From: Candidatus Brocadiaceae bacterium
Lineage (GTDB): Bacteria; Planctomycetota; Brocadiia; SM23-32
DNA length: 64,000 nucleotides
Direction of reading: 5' to 3'
Assembly: GCA_012728835.1 (NCBI GenBank)
Contig: JAAYEJ010000005.1
Location: forward strand, 1 to 64,000
The notes beneath the pieces were generated by a model. It made no database searches. It worked only from the letters and a program-made list of their open reading frames with translations, and was not told the DNA's origin. Below are positions 1-8,352 of this stretch, piece after piece (position 1 is the stretch's first letter; each line of letters begins with the position of its first letter). The position numbers and the translations under genes are program-made.

Positions 1-51
1 CTTGAGCCGATCCCGCTCCTTCTGGCTCATCTCGATCCGGTCTCCCTCCAT
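1..51 (-). CDS. ISNCY-family transposase, N-terminal fragment (cut by window start)
   Basis: Only the first 17 codons are in the window, read on the minus strand from ATG at 51. The peptide begins MEGDRIEMSQKERDRLK. The MSQKERDRLK stretch is the usual opening of ISNCY-type transposases, where it precedes the helix-turn-helix domain. A purine-rich AAGGAGAG lies just upstream, and a second possible start is the ATG at 30. Whether the transposase is intact cannot be judged from here. Confidence 0.5.
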   Translation of the reverse strand, partial: MEGDRIEMSQKERDRLK

Positions 52-126
52 CCGCTCTCCTTCCACCCGAAGGAAAGCGGACATTTCTATCCGCCGAAGA
101 CCGGACATTACTATCCGCGTATGACA
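1..126 (-). mobile_element. Left-over end of an ISNCY-like insertion sequence
   Basis: This is the terminus and start of an insertion sequence whose body lies beyond the window's left edge. Its outer end is taken as TGACA at 122-126, which reads TGTCA from outside. Two copies of a 16-bp motif lie just inside, GGACATTTCTATCCGC at 79-94 and a one-mismatch copy at 103-118. They repeat directly at 24-bp spacing, as expected for transposase binding sites. The family name rests on the transposase N-terminus and is moderately sure. A related pair of motifs in the same orientation occurs at 8352-8401. Confidence 0.6.
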
Positions 127-143
127 CCGTAGCCAGTTCATGC

Positions 144-173
144 TTGACTACCCAATGTAGTTCGTGCTATGCT
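144..173 (+). promoter_or_regulatory. Sigma-70-type promoter just outside the insertion sequence
   Basis: TTGACT (144-149) and TATGCT (168-173) are separated by 18 bp. The element sits 18 bp beyond the insertion-sequence end and points into the Cys-rich/LolA-like/C39 cluster. It would start transcription near position 180. Confidence 0.4.
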
Positions 174-567
174 CCTTGTCATAGTGCAGGCAGCACGCAC
201 CTCGTGCGCAGTGCGGCAGGTGTCAGGACGGGTGGCAGTTCTGCGTTCAGAGCGTCCGGTACCATCTGGGGTGGTGCTCCCTTCGTGCGTAGTTTGGGGG
301 GATGATGCTGAGAAGTGCAACAACAAGAGTTGCGGGGATCGCCTGGGTTGTTACGTGGCGTTTTTGAACGAGATCAAGATGGACTGTGATACGCGGATGA
401 GTGATTTGGCGGGAGCGTGTGGGGCTACTGATTACGAGAAGACCTGCGGGGAACATTACCACTGCTACTGTGTGGGTCCATTTTGGTTTCGGCCACCGCA
501 ATGCAACTGTGATGATGTTGAACCGCACTGGAAGGGCGCGGTCAAACCGCTTACTGCCGGCTGTTGA
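169..567 (+). CDS. Cys-rich small protein, function unknown
   Basis: No family is recognised. The reading frame is open from 169, but the true start must be further in because 169 overlaps the apparent -10 box. In-frame GTG codons at 184, 232 and 274 are alternatives and none has a convincing ribosome site. The last ~85 residues look like real protein: charged and aromatic residues with eleven cysteines, including paired motifs such as HCYC and QCNC, and a terminal Cys. There is no clear signal peptide. It lies about 100 bp upstream of, and in the same direction as, the secreted LolA-like/C39 genes. A disulfide-bonded or metal-binding product, perhaps a substrate of the C39-like protein, is only an inference. 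Confidence 0.45.
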   Translation: MLLVIVQAARTSCAVRQVSGRVAVLRSERPVPSGVVLPSCVVWGDDAEKCNNKSCGDRLGCYVAFLNEIKMDCDTRMSDLAGACGATDYEKTCGEHYHCYCVGPFWFRPPQCNCDDVEPHWKGAVKPLTAGC

Positions 568-669
568 GGCTATGGGTGAGTGAGTGTGTGGGCTGGGAGT
601 GCGCGAGGGGCAGGCTGTGGCCTGCCCCCTCGTTGCCGAGCGAGGGTTTGAGTGCAGGAGGCACATGAC

Positions 670-1872
670 ATGCGGATGCACTGGAGGAGCGTGCTGGGGG
701 GAGCTGGGGCCCTTCTGGTGGTGTTGGGGGGGAGTGTCCTGGGTTCGAGTGACTCGCTGGTGGCAAGTGCTGTCGCGGCGTCGAAGTCGTTTGATGAGGC
801 GATGAGGACCGGGGAAGGGGAGTGTACGGTTCGGTTTGAGGGCGTCACCACCCATGGAGCGGACGGCCAAAAACTGTCGGGCTTCGCCCGCTACGTGCGG
901 GTCGTGAATGTGCGCTTTGTGATGGATGACCAGCACATCCGAACAGACATGCGTGATGTGCGGAACGAGGTCAATGGCGTCGATGGAGAGCTCGTCGAGC
1001 GTGTGGGGGTTGAGGATGATCGCGTGCGGAAGGAGTATAAGCCTGGAGAGGACTACGCGTACGTGCACGCGAAGACAGACTTTCCGTCCGGGATAGCGAC
1101 CTTGCGCTGCGATCCACGCGATGCCTTCCTGCCGCAGGGACATAGATTGGCCGATTGGGTTGCCGAGGCAGAAGCGCGTGGGGGTGCGGTTGAGACCGAG
1201 GCGAAGGACGAGGTGGTGCGGATCAGATTCAAGGAAGCGGATGGCAGCCAGGAGGCCGTCTTTGATGTGAACGTTCAGAGCGGCGGGATTCTTGCCGAGC
1301 GGTACTACCGGGACGGCGTCTTGGGCGAGGACGTCGAGCGTCAGTTCCGCCGAGCCGAGACCGATATGGGAGTTGCCCTGGTCCCCGAGCGCGTGCGGCT
1401 GCGCGCCTACAACCCGGATGGGGGCCTTGTCTCTGAGCGCGAGATGGTCTTCGCATCTTTCCATTTCAGGGATCGGGTGTCTCAGGCGGAGTTCACGTGG
1501 CGGGGGATGGGGGTGCCGGAACACGCTCGGATCGTTGACCGGACGGCGGGGGATGCCATGTACGTTCTCGGTGGGGAGGCGCACATACAAGACGCCCTGG
1601 ACACTCTGGTTGCTGGTGCCGCAGAGGAGGAGGCGGGAGGCACGCTCGGCAGTGCAGCAGGGGACGCTGGAGGTCCATCCGTGGGAGTTGCTGAAGGGCC
1701 GTCGGATTCAGATGGCCCTGTGGGCAGTGACCCGATGTCGGCCGCGCATTCTGACGGACGCAGGGGAAGCAAGGCGGCGCTGTGGACAGGTTTTGCATGT
1801 GCTGCCGTAATCCTCTGCTTGCTCGTCGGGGTGCAACGTTGGCGACGGCATCGCCGAGAGAGGGGGAGATGA
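670..1872 (+). CDS. Secreted LolA-like protein with C-terminal membrane anchor
   Basis: This is a 400-residue protein of unknown function. ATG at 670 is chosen because AGGAGG (656-661) sits 8 bases upstream; an in-frame GTG at 652 would overlap that site. The N-terminus is a signal peptide (basic RMHWR, then a Gly/Ala/Leu/Val core). Residues ~35-310 alternate polar and hydrophobic residues in the manner of beta-rich LolA/LolB-like periplasmic domains. A Gly/Ser/Pro-rich linker (~325-365) leads to one transmembrane helix near residues 368-390 and a basic tail (RWRRHRRERGR). The stop overlaps the next start (ATGA at 1869), so the two are translationally coupled. The protein at 3884 has the same layout. 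The LolA resemblance is structural in style and not a firm family assignment. Confidence 0.65.
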   Translation: MRMHWRSVLGGAGALLVVLGGSVLGSSDSLVASAVAASKSFDEAMRTGEGECTVRFEGVTTHGADGQKLSGFARYVRVVNVRFVMDDQHIRTDMRDVRNEVNGVDGELVERVGVEDDRVRKEYKPGEDYAYVHAKTDFPSGIATLRCDPRDAFLPQGHRLADWVAEAEARGGAVETEAKDEVVRIRFKEADGSQEAVFDVNVQSGGILAERYYRDGVLGEDVERQFRRAETDMGVALVPERVRLRAYNPDGGLVSEREMVFASFHFRDRVSQAEFTWRGMGVPEHARIVDRTAGDAMYVLGGEAHIQDALDTLVAGAAEEEAGGTLGSAAGDAGGPSVGVAEGPSDSDGPVGSDPMSAAHSDGRRGSKAALWTGFACAAVILCLLVGVQRWRRHRRERGR

Positions 1873-3512
1873 CAATGGGGCGTTCTGTTGCGGTTGCGGT
1901 TTGTTGCGCGATTGTGGTCCTCGGCGCGCAGGAGGCCATTGCGGAGGACGAACCGCGGTTCGACTGGCGAAAGGACTGCGGGCCAATGGCTGCCTACATG
2001 GCAGCGAGGTACTTTGAGCACAGTGTCGACTTGAGCGAGTGTGTCGCTGGCTGCACGAGGAATGAGAGGGGAATGGTCGATGCGCTGGAGGTCGTCAGGG
2101 TCCTTGAGCGCTTGGGGTTGCACGCAGTCGGTGTGCGGGCAACGCCGAGGCAGCTCATGGATGCGTTGCGGCCCGGGCGAGGCGGGATGATCCATGTGGG
2201 TGGAAACCACTTCGCTGTCGCGTGTAACCCCAAGGAAGGCTCCCTTCTGATCCTTGATTCACGCGATGCCCGGCGGGGCTCGCCAAAGCGTATGGATGCC
2301 GACACATTGTCCTCGATCTGGGATGGGGTGACCATCATCGTCTCCGGAGGGGAGATCGAGCCCTACCTACCTGCCCCTCGTGCTGCGTCGGAGGCAGATC
2401 ACGAGCGGGCTAAGTCGGAGCCCCTCCCTGATCGCACTGCAGAGCCATGTTCCGGAATCCAACAGGGGACCAGCGAGATCAGGCTCGAAGCCGTGGGTCC
2501 CGACGGCGTCCGCACTCTTGCAGTACCGGTCTCAGCTTGGACACCGTCGAGTACCAGTGGGCCGATGCCGCTCGATGATGGCGCCGTTCAGGACGTCCCG
2601 GTCAAGGTTGCACTGCAGGGAGATGGTCCTGTCAGGGACCCGACGTTTTTTGTTCGTGCCGGTTGTAAGGCGGGGCTGGAGCGCGCATTGTGTACGCATC
2701 CGTTCGAGGGGCGAGCAACCGAACTGCGCGTATCGCTGCCTCCGGGCGACGATTACTTGGCGGAGGTCACATGGGAGAGCGAAGGCGCCAACGGCCTGAG
2801 TTGGTGGTCAACCCTGTACCACCCCTTTGGGCCGGATGTGGACCTGAGTCTCATCGCCCTCACGGGGCGTTGTGCTCTGGCTGGCGGCGTGGGGCACTTG
2901 GCAGACACTGGCCCTGATCCCGCGGGAGGCGGCACGCGCGTTCCGATCTACCGGGCGTTTGTCCTTTACGACGTCGGAGAGGGAACAGAGGTATTCACGC
3001 GCCACCTCCAGCAGGATCCAGCTGTCAAGGAGCAGTTTGGGTTCGACAACCTACCATCCGGTGACGCGTCGCTTGTGACCGTTGGCGTTGTCCCCGGGGG
3101 CAGGCAGAGGTTCGTCTGGCGCAGGCGCGTTCACCTTGCGCCAGGGTCGGTGAGCCGTGCTGATCTGGAATGCCCAAGGCTCGGGGATTGCGCAGTCCGA
3201 GGTAGGATCACGGGGGCGAAGCCGCTGGACGGGGCCTGGCAGGCAGTGCTGCTGAGACCTCCGTCTGCAGATCCCGTTCGTTGGGCAGGAATCATCGACA
3301 TAGTCCTTGATGACGCGATCTCGCTGATTGTGGCGGATCGCCAAGGCAACTACATCTTGCAGGGGCTTATTCCGGGTCAGTACACCCTTACGGCTCTGCA
3401 GTTGTTTGGCCGGGCGCCCGGCAGCCCGATCGTCCAGCAGTCCAGTCCCCTGACGCTTGTGGCGGGCGATGAGGCGTCCGTGGACTTCGACTTGGCACGT
3501 TCACCTGACTGA
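1869..3512 (+). CDS. Secreted C39-peptidase-like protein with beta-sandwich C-terminus
   Basis: This protein of 547 residues overlaps the upstream gene by four bases; ATG at 1875 is an alternative with better spacing from GGGGGAG (1862-1868). A signal peptide ends near AIA. The next ~130 residues follow the C39 cysteine-peptidase pattern of bacteriocin exporters: DCGPMA (catalytic Cys), a second region with CVAGC, GGNHFAVA (catalytic His) and LLILDSRD (Asp). The Gln that normally lies six residues before the catalytic Cys is Phe here. Family C39 cleaves after double-Gly leaders. This copy has no ABC-transporter domain and is exported. The remaining ~370 residues look like repeated carboxypeptidase-regulatory or Ig-like beta domains (for example GNYILQGLIPGQYTL). 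A protease or a pseudo-protease adaptor are both possible. Confidence 0.65.
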   Translation: MTMGRSVAVAVCCAIVVLGAQEAIAEDEPRFDWRKDCGPMAAYMAARYFEHSVDLSECVAGCTRNERGMVDALEVVRVLERLGLHAVGVRATPRQLMDALRPGRGGMIHVGGNHFAVACNPKEGSLLILDSRDARRGSPKRMDADTLSSIWDGVTIIVSGGEIEPYLPAPRAASEADHERAKSEPLPDRTAEPCSGIQQGTSEIRLEAVGPDGVRTLAVPVSAWTPSSTSGPMPLDDGAVQDVPVKVALQGDGPVRDPTFFVRAGCKAGLERALCTHPFEGRATELRVSLPPGDDYLAEVTWESEGANGLSWWSTLYHPFGPDVDLSLIALTGRCALAGGVGHLADTGPDPAGGGTRVPIYRAFVLYDVGEGTEVFTRHLQQDPAVKEQFGFDNLPSGDASLVTVGVVPGGRQRFVWRRRVHLAPGSVSRADLECPRLGDCAVRGRITGAKPLDGAWQAVLLRPPSADPVRWAGIIDIVLDDAISLIVADRQGNYILQGLIPGQYTLTALQLFGRAPGSPIVQQSSPLTLVAGDEASVDFDLARSPD

Positions 3513-3883
3513 GGGATCCGCCTCGGCGCTCAGGTCGCTCTCCAGCGTAGCCCTATCCTCCGGGCGGGCACTGGCGAAGATACGATGAAGAGGATACCCT
3601 GTAAATCCATTCACCCCAGCCGGACTCTAACATCCCGGGTGGTCCAGTCAAAGGGGGCAGCTCAGTGGGGCAGATTTGTCGAGTTGCCTGTAGGCCCTGG
3701 GGTGCGTTGTCACCTGCGGGAAATGCTGCCGGGATGCGCACTTCTGCGAGTGCTGAACGTACAGTGCGGATCAGGAGGCATGGTATCGCGACCTCACGGG
3801 TTCTGAAGAGTGCAGCTGAATCGACAAGCAAGACAGAGTGGAGTGCTCTGGCGCGCCGGCATCTCTAAGCAGAGGTTAGGCCG
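3513..3883. other. Intergenic stretch, no gene recognised
   Basis: Short open frames occur (for example 3585-3806), but none has a ribosome site or protein-like composition. A weak CTGAG/CTCAG hairpin follows the upstream stop. No convincing promoter was found. Confidence 0.4.
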
Positions 3884-5377
3884 ATGAAGTCACTGGGTGG
3901 TGTGGCCGTGGGCTTAGTGAGTTGGGTGACAGTGTGGACACAAGTGGTGGGTGGGTCGGTTCTTGCAGCGCCGGCGACACCGGACGCCTCCGAGCTCTGC
4001 GCGCGGATAGCCTATGCTGCTAGCCAGCGTATTGAATCGGGCGTCTTCAAATGCCACTTGGTGAAAGCGTTTGATCCGACCCCGCGGCCGAAGGGGGCAA
4101 TCGAGCGGGAGGTTGAGGAGTTTGAAGCGCAACTGCGGGCCGACGTGCGGTCAGGGAGGGTGCCTGCGAGTTGGCAGGAGGAGCTCGATGGGCATCGAGC
4201 GGGGGCTTCGTGGGAGAACTTCCTGCAAGACCCTCAGGTGCAGCATCTGGTTGAGGCGAAGATAAGGAGGACGGTTCAATCGCAGCGTGACTCTCTCGTT
4301 GACTTGTCGAAGACAACGGAAGAGGAGGCTGAGCTAAGATACGTGCTTGGCAAGGACGGTCGGGTTCGCAAGGAGACCACGTACGAGTTCTTCAAGCAGG
4401 GTGCCGAGGAAATTCCACAGTTCCGGGGGCGGCTGGACATCGTGGTATTGACACCGGAGCAGAAGCGGACCTTTACCCCCGCGCACAAAGTGGGGACTAT
4501 TCACCTGGGCTTCGATCAGAATCGGCGGGTTCGGTTATGGGACATGAACTGCAGGACGCCGCTTGCGGGGGGGTGTCCAGCTTCGAGCCTTGCGAAGCCG
4601 GAGAACATGGTGTCAGTGTCCGAGGAGGAGACTGGAGAGGGCAATGCGCTGCGGGTAGTGTTCAAAGACTCATTCAGCGAGCCCGGGGTGGGAAACGTAC
4701 ACGTGTTGTGGGTGTTGCCCGACAAAGGGTACAGGCTGCTCCGGGAGGAGGTATACATCCATGGCAAACTGATTATGAAGGAGGAGTGCAGCGGATACAT
4801 TGAGATTGAGCCGGGGCTGTGGTACCCGATGCGACAGAGGTCGGAGCTTGTTAAGGCCCAACTCCCTGCGGGTATTGAGGCAGCAGTTAAGGCCGGTCGA
4901 TTGGATCGGGCCTCCGAAGAGGTTTTTGCCGCGCAGACGATCCTTGAGTGCCGTTCCACTGAACGCGTGTTCTCGGTGGTGCAGTGCAACGCTGTGATCC
5001 CGGAGGACAGTTTCGCGTTGCCATTTCCCGAGGGTACACGCGTGTACGACTACGTTGCTGGCAGCGAAGAGAAGGCCCTCATATACGTTGTTGGAGAGCG
5101 CGAGGAGGCGCCGACAGCCGCTCTGCTTGAGGGGCTCGCGGAGGACACAAGCACTGGCGTTGTGGCGACAAAGGGCCCTGATGACCACAGTAGCCCATTG
5201 CCTGCAGTGCCGCGGCGACCGCCAGATGCCAGCAGAGGGGGCACGGGACGAGGATCCGGGTGGTGCGCACCGGCAGGGCTGATTGCGGTGGTTTGCGTGG
5301 GTCTCTGTATTGCTGTTATGGTGCATGGAAGGCGCAAGCGCGGAAGGGCACAGAGAGGAGGGGCGGCAGGTGACTGA
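3884..5377 (+). CDS. Secreted LolA-like protein with C-terminal membrane anchor (second copy of the layout)
   Basis: The product is a 497-residue protein of unknown function. The start has AGAGG (3871-3875) 8 bases upstream. A signal peptide ends near VLAAPA. Residues ~30-130 are helical and charged. Residues ~150-390 are strand-rich with LolA-like spacing, including paired cysteines in MNCRTPLAGGC. A Pro/Ser/Gly-rich linker precedes one transmembrane helix (APAGLIAVVCVGLCIAVMV) and a basic tail (HGRRKRGRAQR). This repeats the architecture of the protein at 670, with little obvious sequence identity. The two flank the C39-like gene, which suggests a joint envelope function. That link is inferred from gene order only. 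Confidence 0.65.
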   Translation: MKSLGGVAVGLVSWVTVWTQVVGGSVLAAPATPDASELCARIAYAASQRIESGVFKCHLVKAFDPTPRPKGAIEREVEEFEAQLRADVRSGRVPASWQEELDGHRAGASWENFLQDPQVQHLVEAKIRRTVQSQRDSLVDLSKTTEEEAELRYVLGKDGRVRKETTYEFFKQGAEEIPQFRGRLDIVVLTPEQKRTFTPAHKVGTIHLGFDQNRRVRLWDMNCRTPLAGGCPASSLAKPENMVSVSEEETGEGNALRVVFKDSFSEPGVGNVHVLWVLPDKGYRLLREEVYIHGKLIMKEECSGYIEIEPGLWYPMRQRSELVKAQLPAGIEAAVKAGRLDRASEEVFAAQTILECRSTERVFSVVQCNAVIPEDSFALPFPEGTRVYDYVAGSEEKALIYVVGEREEAPTAALLEGLAEDTSTGVVATKGPDDHSSPLPAVPRRPPDASRGGTGRGSGWCAPAGLIAVVCVGLCIAVMVHGRRKRGRAQRGGAAGD

Positions 5378-5786
5378 TGGTGTGTGTAAGGAGCGCAGGG
5401 GGGGCGGGGGCTACGCACAGCGACTGGCAAGCATCCGGCGTGCGGGAGTGGAGCCAGCGGATTCCCACTGCAAGGGTGCTGCAGACTGGGTGCGTTTCCC
5501 GTGCAGGAACCCCAGTCGGATGCTCGCTGGCATGGCGACCGCGCCGCGGGATGCAGAGCGCCGTGTCCTGGCGGAGTTCGAGCAGTTGCCGGTTCCCGCG
5601 GATGCCTTCCTCCGCGCGCCGCTTCCTGCCCGCCCTGGGGGGACGGATAGAGATCGTGACTTCGCGCGGAGGTCTGGGCTTCGAGCCAGTCCCCAGACTG
5701 CCGTAGGCCGCGCTTCGCGCCGGCCCAGTGGGGCCTGTCGGCTGTGGGGGCCTTCTGCCGTGCAACACCTCCTTGGGTCATGTTAG
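5370..5786 (+). CDS. Possible small hypothetical protein overlapping the previous gene
   Basis: A GTG at 5370 has an excellent ribosome site, AGGAGG at 5356-5361 with an 8-base spacer, and overlaps the previous stop by 8 bases. The frame runs 138 codons. Composition is poor (Arg/Ala/Gly/Pro-rich, five scattered Cys) and resembles out-of-frame translation, so only the Shine-Dalgarno site argues for it. No family is recognised. Positions 5787-5957 that follow hold a TATACT box at 5838 without a good -35 partner. Confidence 0.25.
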   Translation: MTDGVCKERRGGGGYAQRLASIRRAGVEPADSHCKGAADWVRFPCRNPSRMLAGMATAPRDAERRVLAEFEQLPVPADAFLRAPLPARPGGTDRDRDFARRSGLRASPQTAVGRASRRPSGACRLWGPSAVQHLLGSC

Positions 5787-5957
5787 GCGGAGGCCGTGAT
5801 CGATGGGGCGGCAGTCGCGCCCTCTGGCCATCCATGCTATACTTGCCCTGGTTCTTGGCGCGCAACCGGTGAGCTTGAGGCGGATGGGCGGCCTTGCCAC
5901 GGCCAAGTCTCGTGCATTGTGGGTGACCGTCGGTTCATTGCTGGCATGTAGGCGGAC

Positions 5958-6707
5958 GTGATGGGCATTATTAGGACGGGCTGGCCGCAAGTCAGAGGGA
6001 ACTTGGCCCAGGAACTCCTGGTGGATCCCTATGTGGTCTGGCATGCGCGGGCGACCGATTCTACCGACTTTCTGCTGGTTGGCTCGACGCGGGACTCACG
6101 GAACCTCGCGCGTGTCTATCCGAGTGCTCCGAAGCACGACGTCTGGCTCGAGGCCCACGACGAGAGCGCGGCATCCTTGCTGCATGGACTACCTGCACGG
6201 CGGAGCTTGTTCTTTCAAGGAGCGACCTCTCTCGGATTGCGCCTGATCCAGGAAGCATTCGTCGGTGCGGCGGACGTGTGTGGTGTCTTCTGCGTTGCTG
6301 ACCGCAGCCGGTTCCAACCGGTATTCCGGCATGAAGCCCGGAAGCTTGAGCCGCGAGATTGGCAAGCTCTGGAGCGTTGCGATGCGGAGTACGAACCTCC
6401 AGGGCCCGGCAATGACTGGGAGCGTGTGTACGGAAGCTACAAGGGCGACGAACTCGCCGGCTACGCGTGGGCTTGGTGCGCCGACGGGATGGCGGAGGTG
6501 CACGTGAAGATCCGCCCCGAGCACTGGCGCCAGGGCTACGGCCAGAGCGTGGTGTCAGCGGCGACGGAGGACATGCTCCGAGCGAACGACGTCGTCCTCT
6601 ATCATGCCACGGGGGAGAACAACCTGGCGAGTCTACGCCTGTGTCTCTCCCTCGGTTTCACACCAATCAGAACAACGTTCGCGTTCACAGGCGTGCGCCG
6701 GGCATGA
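5958..6707 (+). CDS. GNAT-family N-acetyltransferase
   Basis: This 249-residue protein transfers an acyl group from acetyl-CoA to an amine of unknown identity. The GNAT core is in the C-terminal half: the acetyl-CoA-binding motif A appears as KIRPEHWRQGYGQSVVSAA (R/Q-x-x-G-x-G type). ATGENNLASLRLCLSLGF follows, as in motif B of these enzymes. The N-terminal ~130 residues have the divergent first GNAT half seen in two-lobed family members. The start may be GTG 5958 or ATG 5961, with AGGCGG just upstream. It is likely a passenger of the accessory segment, and its neighbours give no substrate clue. Confidence 0.65.
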   Translation: MMGIIRTGWPQVRGNLAQELLVDPYVVWHARATDSTDFLLVGSTRDSRNLARVYPSAPKHDVWLEAHDESAASLLHGLPARRSLFFQGATSLGLRLIQEAFVGAADVCGVFCVADRSRFQPVFRHEARKLEPRDWQALERCDAEYEPPGPGNDWERVYGSYKGDELAGYAWAWCADGMAEVHVKIRPEHWRQGYGQSVVSAATEDMLRANDVVLYHATGENNLASLRLCLSLGFTPIRTTFAFTGVRRA

Positions 6708-6932
6708 CCTCCCAGCCTTGGGGCCTGCCCGCGAGGGAGATGATCCTGACGGGGCGTGGCGAGCCCGGTCCCCCTATCCGACACCGCGATGCACGGCAGA
6801 TCGCCGGACAGCCAGTTCTGTCGCGCCTGCCAGTCCCCCAGTGCCCCAAGTGGCAGGCCACCCTCCACTACTTGGCAGCGCCAACCGTTCTGGGACGGAT
6901 GTTGGTGATCAAAGAAACCAGGCGCCCGCCAC

Positions 6933-7486
6933 TCAAGACTCAGCCAATTCCAGGGGCGGGCTCTCCCCGACGCGGTCCGCAACCAGCCCTGCAAGCCCGA
7001 GGATAGTAGGGGCAACGTTCGTGACGGTCGCATCTGCCAGCCGGGAGGGCACGTTGCTCAGAATCGCTCCAGGGACTACGGCGGGATCGACAATGTGGTC
7101 GCCGCACCAGTGTCTCTCATTGCGCGTCACAACGTCGACGCTCAGGCCGCCGACGGCCGTCTGCCAACCCATGCGATAGCCCGGTGCCATGCCGGGGATG
7201 AGGTCCGGCCCCTCGCTGCGGTGCGGGCCGTTGTGGATCTGGTGGCCTCGGTAGGCGACGCGCACAGGCTGGGTGCCAGTTTGGGGATCGCGGTAGGCCT
7301 CCAGGCGGGCGGCGATCTCTTCAATCGTCTCTGACTGTTTGGAGGGGTCGACAACGCCGTTCCCCTCGCGACCGCGGAGGTTGATGTACAAACTTGAGAA
7401 CCCACAGCCATAGGCCACGGTCCGCGACCAGTCAACCAGCCTGTAGAGGGCGGCCTCGTCTTCCGTCTTGCCTGCTCTGGGTTCGG
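6933..7486 (-). pseudogene. Type I phosphodiesterase/nucleotide pyrophosphatase, C-terminal remnant
   Basis: This is the last ~185 codons of an alkaline-phosphatase-superfamily phosphodiesterase, read on the minus strand and cut at its 5' side by the IS66 end at 7487. Recognisable segments in family order are VDWSRTVAYGCGFSSLYINLRGREG, shortened here to its core SLYINLRGRE, then YRMGWQTAVGG, then the metal-site GDHIVDP, then APTILGLAGL before the stop. The catalytic Thr/Ser and first metal ligands lay in the lost N-terminus, so the product cannot be active. The frame continues into the insertion sequence and gives a meaningless 277-codon fusion. Confidence 0.7.
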
Positions 7487-8352
7487 GTAACCGTTCACGG
7501 ATTTCCTGAGAATCTGCCCTCGCGGTTTGCGTATCCTGCCGCATCATGGCAGACGCAGCGACATCCGAATGCCCCAACTGCAGGCGGCTCGAAGCCCTTC
7601 TGGTCGCTCTGGAAGCACGCGTGACGGAGTTGGAGGCGCACAACGCCGCGCTTGAGTCCGAGATTGCCCGGCTGCGCAAGGACTCCTCCAACTCGCACAA
7701 ACCGCCGTCCAGCGATATCGTCAAGCCGCCGGCGGCCAGGCGGCGGCGCGGCAAGAAACGCCGCATCGGTGGCCAGCCGGGCCATCCGCGACACGAGCGG
7801 ACGCCCTTTCCGCCCGACCAGATCGACCAGACGCGCCAGTATCGGCTCGAGTGCTGCCCCGACTGCGGAGGGCCACTCGAAGAGGTACGGCGAGCGGCTT
7901 CTGGATCGCCTGCGCGTTCTGTTCGGGATCATCCACCGGCGGCCGAGCATGGCGCCGGACCGGTTCGCGTGCGCCCTGGAGACCCAACGGAAGCTGATCG
8001 TGCACGTGGCCACGCATCCGCCGTGGGGGAAGGAGGCGCGCAACATGGCCGAGCGGTTCCGTCGACACGGCAAGGCCCACTTCCGTTTCATCACGACGCC
8101 GGGCGTGGAGCCGACGAACGACCTTGCGGAGCAGGCGCTGCGGTTTGTGGTGATCGACCGGCGGATGACGCAGGGCACGCGGGGGGAGGCCGGACGGCAG
8201 TGGTGCGAGCAGTTCTGGACGGTGCGTGCCACCTGCGCCCAGCAGGGCCGCTCTGTCTTCGATTCTCTTCACGCTGCCGTCACCGCCCATTTCGCGGGCC
8301 AGCCGGCGCCGTCGCTTCTGCCGGCTTGACCGGGAGACCCGTGAACGGTTAC
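7487..8352 (+). mobile_element. IS66-family element, internally deleted
   Basis: The element is bounded by perfect 14-bp inverted repeats, GTAACCGTTCACGG at 7487-7500 and its complement at 8339-8352. They begin with GTAA as IS66 ends do. At 866 bp it holds only a broken transposase. IS66 elements make 8-bp target duplications, but the flanks (7479-7486 GGGTTCGG and 8353-8360 GACATTTC) do not match. The two sides were therefore brought together by deletion or recombination after insertion. The left flank is a phosphodiesterase gene and the right flank an ISNCY-like end. Confidence 0.85.
7546..8329 (+). pseudogene. IS66 transposase with the middle deleted and frames shifted
   Basis: The N-terminal ~113 codons from ATG 7546 are typical IS66: a coiled-coil leucine-zipper-like start, SSNSHKPPSSD, a basic KKRRIGGQPGH, then the zinc-finger half CCPDCGG. 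At about 7884 the reading shifts frame and resumes in the C-terminal domain (ERLLDRLRVL, then TTPGVEPTNDLAEQALR with the last acidic catalytic residue, and RSVFDSL). Some 200 residues between, including the first catalytic Asp residues, are missing compared with the ~450-520 residues usual for the family. It cannot encode an active enzyme, although the intact ends could still be moved in trans. Confidence 0.85.

Noticed and set aside
247-1590. 447-codon minus-strand frame
   Set aside because: It is antisense to the LolA-like gene at 670, which has a signal peptide, ribosome site and membrane anchor; the frame's product is His/Pro-rich and lacks a ribosome site.
5430-5520. Possible tRNA relic
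   Set aside because: Short segments resemble antisense tRNA sequence, but no cloverleaf with acceptor and T-arm pairing could be drawn.
6467-7179. Overlapping plus-strand frames after the GNAT gene
   Set aside because: They overlap the GNAT C-terminus and the phosphodiesterase remnant and have no start signals.
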